In this document: one piece after another, positions 44,748 to 49,017 of the stretch
How positions within the stretch are numbered: the stretch's first letter is position 1
Layout of the letters: each line of letters opens with the position of its first letter
Source: an uncultured Microscilla sp.
Lineage (GTDB): Bacteria; Bacteroidota; Bacteroidia; Cytophagales; Microscillaceae
Assembly: GCF_947493425.1 (NCBI RefSeq)
Contig: NZ_CANLRP010000047.1
Coordinates: 1-49,017, forward strand
Length of the DNA: 49,017 bases
Direction of reading: 5' to 3'
Position numbers and translations under genes: made by a program
Notes under the pieces: generated by a model
Seen by the model: the letters and a program-made list of their open reading frames with translations, nothing else
What the model was told of the DNA's origin: nothing
Database searches by the model: none

Positions 44748-45520
44748 TACTTCTTTATTGCCATAATAGACGCCCAATGCTTGGTATCTTTCCAACATTT
44801 AAACCCTTGCTGGCTTACTATATCTATAGCTTTTTGTACAAACTCGTCTTCGTGCAATTCTATATTCATTGCTTGTACTTTTTGCATCCAGCTTAGGTCG
44901 TCACTTTCCAATATATTTTTTTCGGCTCCTTCAATGTCCATCTTCATATAGTCTACCTTATCTAACGAGTAGGTGGCCAAAATGTCGCTCAGGCTGATAG
45001 AAGGCATTTCTTTGGTAGCAGCTTGGGTATTCTCAGTAATGGCATACGCGTCAGTATCTGCATTGTCTGCATACTGTATAGTACCAGTGTTTGTCCACAC
45101 AGCCTTATTGGTAATGGTTACCCCAGGCAGTTCAGCACAGTTTTTTTTACAGGTTTCAAAATTTTGCTTATCCATTTCAAACCCAAAAATTTTGCTCTGA
45201 GGGTAGAGATGTTTAAAGTGGCGTATAGTAAGCCCAATGTTGGCTCCCAGGTCTAATATCACCGCATCGGCAGGCAAGTCAACAGGGGGGAGATGGTACT
45301 GGTGATAAAATACATATTTTATTACACTTCGGTCTATAGCATTATTACTACGTATAGTCACTCCTTCATTATCTAAGGTTTTAATGTGTAATTGGATGTC
45401 ATCATTCCCTGTCTTATCAAAGTATTTTTTTCTTTCTTTGAATGGTAAAATTTTAAAAAGGATATAGTTCTCTAATAAGTAATTTGTAACCGGTAAAAGT
45501 GCTTTTTTGAAGCTATTCAT
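44747..45520 (-). CDS. FkbM-family methyltransferase
   Basis: This is a 257-residue SAM-dependent methyltransferase. Motif I is ILDLGANIGLTIRHF, the acidic loop KIFGFEMD follows, and VDYMKMDIEGAE is the FkbM hallmark. The usual target is a sugar hydroxyl in a surface glycan, but this is inferred from the operon with GT4 and GT2 genes. A basic hydrophobic N-terminus (about 35 residues) may touch the membrane. It is the first gene of the minus-strand unit, and its stop is coupled to the GT4 start. Confidence 0.9.
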   Translation of the reverse strand: MNSFKKALLPVTNYLLENYILFKILPFKERKKYFDKTGNDDIQLHIKTLDNEGVTIRSNNAIDRSVIKYVFYHQYHLPPVDLPADAVILDLGANIGLTIRHFKHLYPQSKIFGFEMDKQNFETCKKNCAELPGVTITNKAVWTNTGTIQYADNADTDAYAITENTQAATKEMPSISLSDILATYSLDKVDYMKMDIEGAEKNILESDDLSWMQKVQAMNIELHEDEFVQKAIDIVSQQGFKCWKDTKHWASIMAIKK

Positions 45521-46067
45521 CTTAAGGTGTTTTTCTTGAAAATATGAAGGCTACATTAGCCTTGGTAGTGAATGAAATAAAAGGAAACTGTGTACCTCAT
45601 ACTATCTCTTTAATTGTCTTATACATCAGTATAACCAAGACATGCTTAAGCAAGAGAATTGTGCAAAAGTAATAAGTTTAAATCTTTTTGATCAATTTAA
45701 TTTTGATATGTTTGAGTTTATCTCCTTTCTATTAAGTAAAAGCGCTTGTTTTAGAGTGGCTATTTCCGTGTTTTGCAAGGCAAATGCCCTGCGAAATCAG
45801 AATCACCTGTTTTGTGAGTCTCTATGCTTATAAGAGCTTGTTGGGATTTTGTTTTTGCCAGTAAACCTTCTACTTTTGCTGCGTTTAAGGGCTCATCTCT
45901 AGTTTTTGTTTTGCCCAATGGCAGACAAAATGAGTGAGTTCTGAGCCTTACCACTTTTAATTTAGCATAAAGTGGATATAGGTTTGTTTGCCATAGAGTT
46001 GCAACAGCAAATGCATGATGTGGTTTTACCTTTGTATTCTAATTCAACAAACATAGCATAGTCTCCG
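45521..46067. other. 547-bp intergenic region between divergent units
   Basis: This region lies between the FkbM operon and the YfhO gene. I see no convincing gene. It holds a near-palindrome GCAAGGCAAATGCCCTGC (45775-45792). A minus-strand frame of about 64 codons (45760-45954) starts MVRLRTHSFCLPLGKTKTR and could be the remnant of a repeated sequence. Promoters for both flanking units should be here. Confidence 0.4.
46027..46034 (+). promoter_or_regulatory. Candidate -7 promoter element of the YfhO gene
   Basis: TACCTTTG fits TAnnTTTG exactly and lies 33 bp before the ATG. Upstream TTTG or TTG words exist (45987-45990 and 45999-46001), but their spacing (36 and 25 nt) is longer than typical. 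Confidence 0.4.
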
Positions 46068-48599
46068 ATGAGCATCAAAAAAATATTACCAGACTTAGCC
46101 ATTATCTTTTTCTTTTTTATCCTAAGTGCCATTTATAATTATCCAGAGTTATCAGGAGAAAAGCTGCCTCAAAATGATGTGCTGCAAGCTCAGGGAGCAT
46201 CTAAAGAACTGAAAGACTACAAAGCAAAAACGGGTAAAGTGGGGCTTTGGACAAATAGTATGTTTAGTGGAATGCCCGCAAATATGGTATATTCTGAGCG
46301 TCCCAACAGCTTACCTCTCTGGTTGGGGCGTGCACTACACTATGGCTTAATGCCCTTCACTATCAATACAGTGTTTATGTTATTGGTCACCTCTTTTTTG
46401 GCATTCCTTATCTTGGGCTTCGATCGATGGATAGGTGTGTTGGGAGCCATAGGAATCGTGTTTGCTTCTTATAACTTTATTAACATAGACGCTGGGCACG
46501 TGTCCAAGCTTGTTGCTCAATCGTATGGGTTTCCATTGATTGCCTCAGTGATCATCACCTTTAGAGGCAAGTACTTGGTGGGAGGGGTATTGACCGCATT
46601 GTTTGCTGGGTTGGAACTATACAGTAACCACGTGCAAATCACTTACTATATATTCATTATTTTGCTTATTATAAGCCTGTATGAGTTGATAAGAGCCTTT
46701 CAAGCCAAGCAAGTCAAAGAATTTATGATAGGCGCGTTGGTATTATTAATTGCCGGAGGTATTGCTTTTGGGTCTAATGCTTCTTTGCTGGTGCCCAACT
46801 ACGAATACTCCAAGCAAACCATTCGTGGCCCATCAGAACTTACTACTAACGACCAAACTAAGGGCGGAGGACTTGATATAAAATATGCCTTTCAGTGGAG
46901 CTATGGCAAAATGGAAAGTTTTACTGTGTTGGTGCCCAACTTTTATGGTGGAGCATCGGGCGGAGAACTGAGCAAAAAATCTAACATGTATGAAACCCTC
47001 ACCCGGCGAGGTGTACAAGGCAGACAGGCAGAGCAGTTTGTAAAACAGCAACCTTTGTACTGGGGTGATATGCCATTTACTTCAGGACCTGCCTATTATG
47101 GTGCTATTATCTGTTTCTTGTTTGTTTTTAGCCTCATTGTTGCCAAAAATGACTTTAAGTGGTGGTTATTAGGCATTGTTGTGTTTTTGTTGCTTTTATC
47201 ATGGGGTCGCAACTTGACCTGGTTCAATAACTTCTTCTTTTATAATGTACCACTTTATAATAAGTTCAGGGCAGTAAACATGCTCTTCTCTTTGATCAAT
47301 ATTTTTATGGTGTGGGGCATTGCTTTGGGGCTAAGAGACATATTCAATGGAGAACTCAAGGGCAAAGACCTGATCAAGCCGTTGGGTTATAGTGTAGCTA
47401 TTGTAGGAGGGTTGACTGCTATTTTTGCGTTGTTAGGTGGTGGCTTATTTAGCTTTGAGGCTGCCGGAGATCAAAAATACCTGGAACAACTTGAAAAAAT
47501 GACCGGAAGCAAAGGGTTTGCTATGGATTTGCTTAGTGCGCTGCAAGCCGACCGTGCTAGTTTGCTAAAAGCCGATGCGTTACGTTCATTGATATTTATT
47601 TTATTAGCCGCAGGAATATTGTGGGCATTTTTCACCGAGAAAATTAAAAAAGAATATGCTTTGATTGCAATTACTTTGCTGATATTGGTTGACTTATGGG
47701 GGGTAAACAAGCGTTATTTGAACACCAAGAGTTTTAAAAAGCCACGTAATGTAGAAGCTGCCAAAAAGCCTCAGCCTTATGATCTTGAAATTTTGCAAAA
47801 AGGGCAAAAAGACCCACATTACCGGGTGTTAAATACAGCCAAAAGTCCTATGAACGATGCTATCACTTCTTTCCATCACAAGTCTATAGGAGGTTATCAT
47901 GGTGCCAAGCTACGTCGCTACCAAGAGCTTGCTGACGCCCACTTTACCCGCAACATGACTGCTGCTTATATGTTGAGAACCGCCCAAGGTAAGCTAAGGC
48001 AACACAACCCTAAAGATACCAACAATGTATCGGTATTGAGCATGTTAAATATGAGGTTTTTGGTAGACAGGGGGGGCAAAGTGTTTGAAAACACCAATGC
48101 TATGGGGCATGCCTGGTTTGTAGATGGCTACAAAGTAGTCAATAGTTCAGATGAAGAATTGGCTTCGCTTACCAAGTTTGACCCTAAGAAAATAGCTTTT
48201 GTCAACCCTAAATATGCTAAAGAAGTACAAGGGCTTACCATCAAACCTGATAATAATGCTACCATCAAACTTTTGTCTTATGCCCCCGATGTAATGAAGT
48301 ATGAAGCCAATGTGGGCAGCACACAGTTGGCAGTTTTTTCTGAGATTTTTTATGACAATGGAGCGCGTTGGGTTGCCTACATCGATGGCAAGCCTGTGTC
48401 ACACCTTAGGGTAAACTATGTGCTCAGGGCGTTGGTAGTACCAGCAGGTAAACATACCATAGAGTTTCGTTTTATTTCCAAAACTCTTGCTATAAGCGAA
48501 AGCATTGCTTTAATTTCATCTATATTGCTGCTACTGGGCATAGCAGGGGCAATTGTTTTGTATTTTAAGAAACAAAAGACGGCATCGAAGCCAGAGTAG
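46068..48599 (+). CDS. YfhO-family membrane protein
   Basis: This is an 843-residue multi-pass membrane protein of the YfhO family, which is related to GT-C glycosyltransferases. In Gram-positive bacteria YfhO acts in glycosylation of teichoic acids. The first outer loop contains YPELSGEKLPQNDVLQAQGASKE and, further on, TNSMFSGMPANMVY. About 12 helices are spread over residues 10-560 and the last near 805-830, with a large soluble domain at about 570-800. The Bacteroidota substrate is unknown; a lipid-linked sugar transfer to the envelope is likely. It stands alone, with its own promoter-like element and a strong terminator. Confidence 0.92.
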   Translation: MSIKKILPDLAIIFFFFILSAIYNYPELSGEKLPQNDVLQAQGASKELKDYKAKTGKVGLWTNSMFSGMPANMVYSERPNSLPLWLGRALHYGLMPFTINTVFMLLVTSFLAFLILGFDRWIGVLGAIGIVFASYNFINIDAGHVSKLVAQSYGFPLIASVIITFRGKYLVGGVLTALFAGLELYSNHVQITYYIFIILLIISLYELIRAFQAKQVKEFMIGALVLLIAGGIAFGSNASLLVPNYEYSKQTIRGPSELTTNDQTKGGGLDIKYAFQWSYGKMESFTVLVPNFYGGASGGELSKKSNMYETLTRRGVQGRQAEQFVKQQPLYWGDMPFTSGPAYYGAIICFLFVFSLIVAKNDFKWWLLGIVVFLLLLSWGRNLTWFNNFFFYNVPLYNKFRAVNMLFSLINIFMVWGIALGLRDIFNGELKGKDLIKPLGYSVAIVGGLTAIFALLGGGLFSFEAAGDQKYLEQLEKMTGSKGFAMDLLSALQADRASLLKADALRSLIFILLAAGILWAFFTEKIKKEYALIAITLLILVDLWGVNKRYLNTKSFKKPRNVEAAKKPQPYDLEILQKGQKDPHYRVLNTAKSPMNDAITSFHHKSIGGYHGAKLRRYQELADAHFTRNMTAAYMLRTAQGKLRQHNPKDTNNVSVLSMLNMRFLVDRGGKVFENTNAMGHAWFVDGYKVVNSSDEELASLTKFDPKKIAFVNPKYAKEVQGLTIKPDNNATIKLLSYAPDVMKYEANVGSTQLAVFSEIFYDNGARWVAYIDGKPVSHLRVNYVLRALVVPAGKHTIEFRFISKTLAISESIALISSILLLLGIAGAIVLYFKKQKTASKPE

Positions 48600-48616
48600 T
48601 AGCTAATATTCGTATG

Positions 48617-48655
48617 AAAAAGGGTGTATCACAAATTTGTGATACACCCTTTTTT
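48617..48655 (+). terminator. Intrinsic terminator of the YfhO gene
   Basis: A perfect 19-bp arm (48617-48635 with 48636-48654) with the centre ACAAATTTGT gives a hairpin with a minimal loop, flanked by an A-run and a T-run. It begins 18 bp after the stop codon. Confidence 0.92.
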
Positions 48656-48941
48656 AATATACACTTGATCCAATGTACTCACTACACCATCAATTAAGTT
48701 TGCCAAATACTTTTAGCTGTAGCTAACTAAAGTAAAGCAAAACCGTGCAAAGCGAAGCCCAAATAAGATGGTGCATTCTGCAATTAAATCTCGTTTACAA
48801 TACCAGTTGTGTGGGATTATAAACTCAGCGTTATTTACTCCCAATTTGAAACCGTACACTAATTTTTAGCTATTAATATTTGCTTAGAAGTTAACTTTAT
48901 CAACTTTAAAAGTGCTTGAATAACAAGGCCTTTCTTTCCGC
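48656..48941. other. AT-rich spacer without visible genes
   Basis: I see no open frame of note, RNA gene or terminator in these 286 bp. The region leads into the repeat arm at the window edge. Confidence 0.4.
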
Positions 48942-49017
48942 CTTAGGAATTGTTCAAAAATAAATTTACACTCTAAGGGGTGATTTTTCGCCTTGATACT
49001 TCGTTATTTTTATTGCC
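48942..49017 (+). mobile_element. Arm of the palindromic MITE-like element, cut by the window edge
   Basis: CTTAGGAATTGTTC followed by AAAATAAATTTACA matches the right arm of the 14671-14836 element (read on the minus strand) at 26 of 29 positions. Farther in, the order TCT, TTTT, ATACTTCGTTA and GCC is kept. The rest of the element is outside the window. Confidence 0.55.

Noticed and set aside
45642..45833. Plus-strand frame of 63 codons
   Set aside because: Low-complexity Phe/Ser-rich translation in an AT-rich spacer, with no start-site context and no family resemblance.
1..49017. CRISPR arrays, tRNA or rRNA genes, prophage or complete insertion sequence
   Set aside because: No regularly spaced repeats, tRNA-like cloverleaf words, rRNA segments, transposase or phage proteins were recognised anywhere in the window.

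Overview
The window looks like a chromosomal segment of a Bacteroidota bacterium, most probably a gliding Cytophagales relative of Microscilla. The evidence is a type IX secretion cargo protein with a gliding-motility-type C-terminal domain next to a PorP/SprF-type outer-membrane protein, promoter-like TAnnTTTG elements with almost no Shine-Dalgarno signals, several DUF families typical of this phylum, and two leucine-rich-repeat proteins of the 23-residue kind. The genus is inferred from general knowledge and was not tested by alignment. No tRNA, rRNA, CRISPR array, phage or intact insertion sequence was seen.

Layout. Positions 1-4700 hold short palindromic repeats, two small secreted proteins, a secreted M28 metallopeptidase, a secreted papain-like peptidase and ruvC. 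Positions 4886-10795 form a plus-strand envelope cluster: two related family 2 glycosyltransferases flank an OppC-like permease, a SpoIIE-type phosphatase and a polysaccharide deacetylase. Both glycosyltransferases seem to lack an ATG start. Positions 10792-18838 hold a sigma factor of the ECF type, a DUF547 protein, a Ste24-like protease, an LRR protein, a c-type cytochrome, a DUF4920 protein, two TPR proteins and a SiaB-like kinase. Several intergenic palindromic repeats lie among them. Positions 19046-24139 hold thrS, a GT-C-like membrane protein, moeA and a DUF2452 gene.

Positions 24389-33603 are the showpiece: a 2548-residue secreted protein (ELWxSDGT-type repeats, six NHL repeats, many Ig-like and PKD-like repeats, type IX sorting domain). 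It overlaps by one base a PorP/SprF protein fused to an OmpA peptidoglycan-binding domain, which resembles the SprB-SprF arrangement of gliding bacteria. Positions 33925-39951 hold metK, a small membrane protein, an NHLM-family ABC exporter without its usual peptidase partner, and an LRR lipoprotein. Positions 40059-45520 are on the minus strand: superoxide dismutase, tadA, a phosphoesterase, and a coupled FkbM methyltransferase, GT4 and GT2 operon. Positions 46068-48599 encode a large YfhO-family membrane protein.

The most interesting non-coding signals are two. One is a tandem pair of small-RNA-like units at 42286-42627, each with a promoter-like element, a 5' hairpin, a conserved core and a terminal hairpin with a T-run. 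The other is a roughly 165-bp palindromic, MITE-like element at 14671-14836, of which one arm recurs at the right edge of the window (48942-49017).
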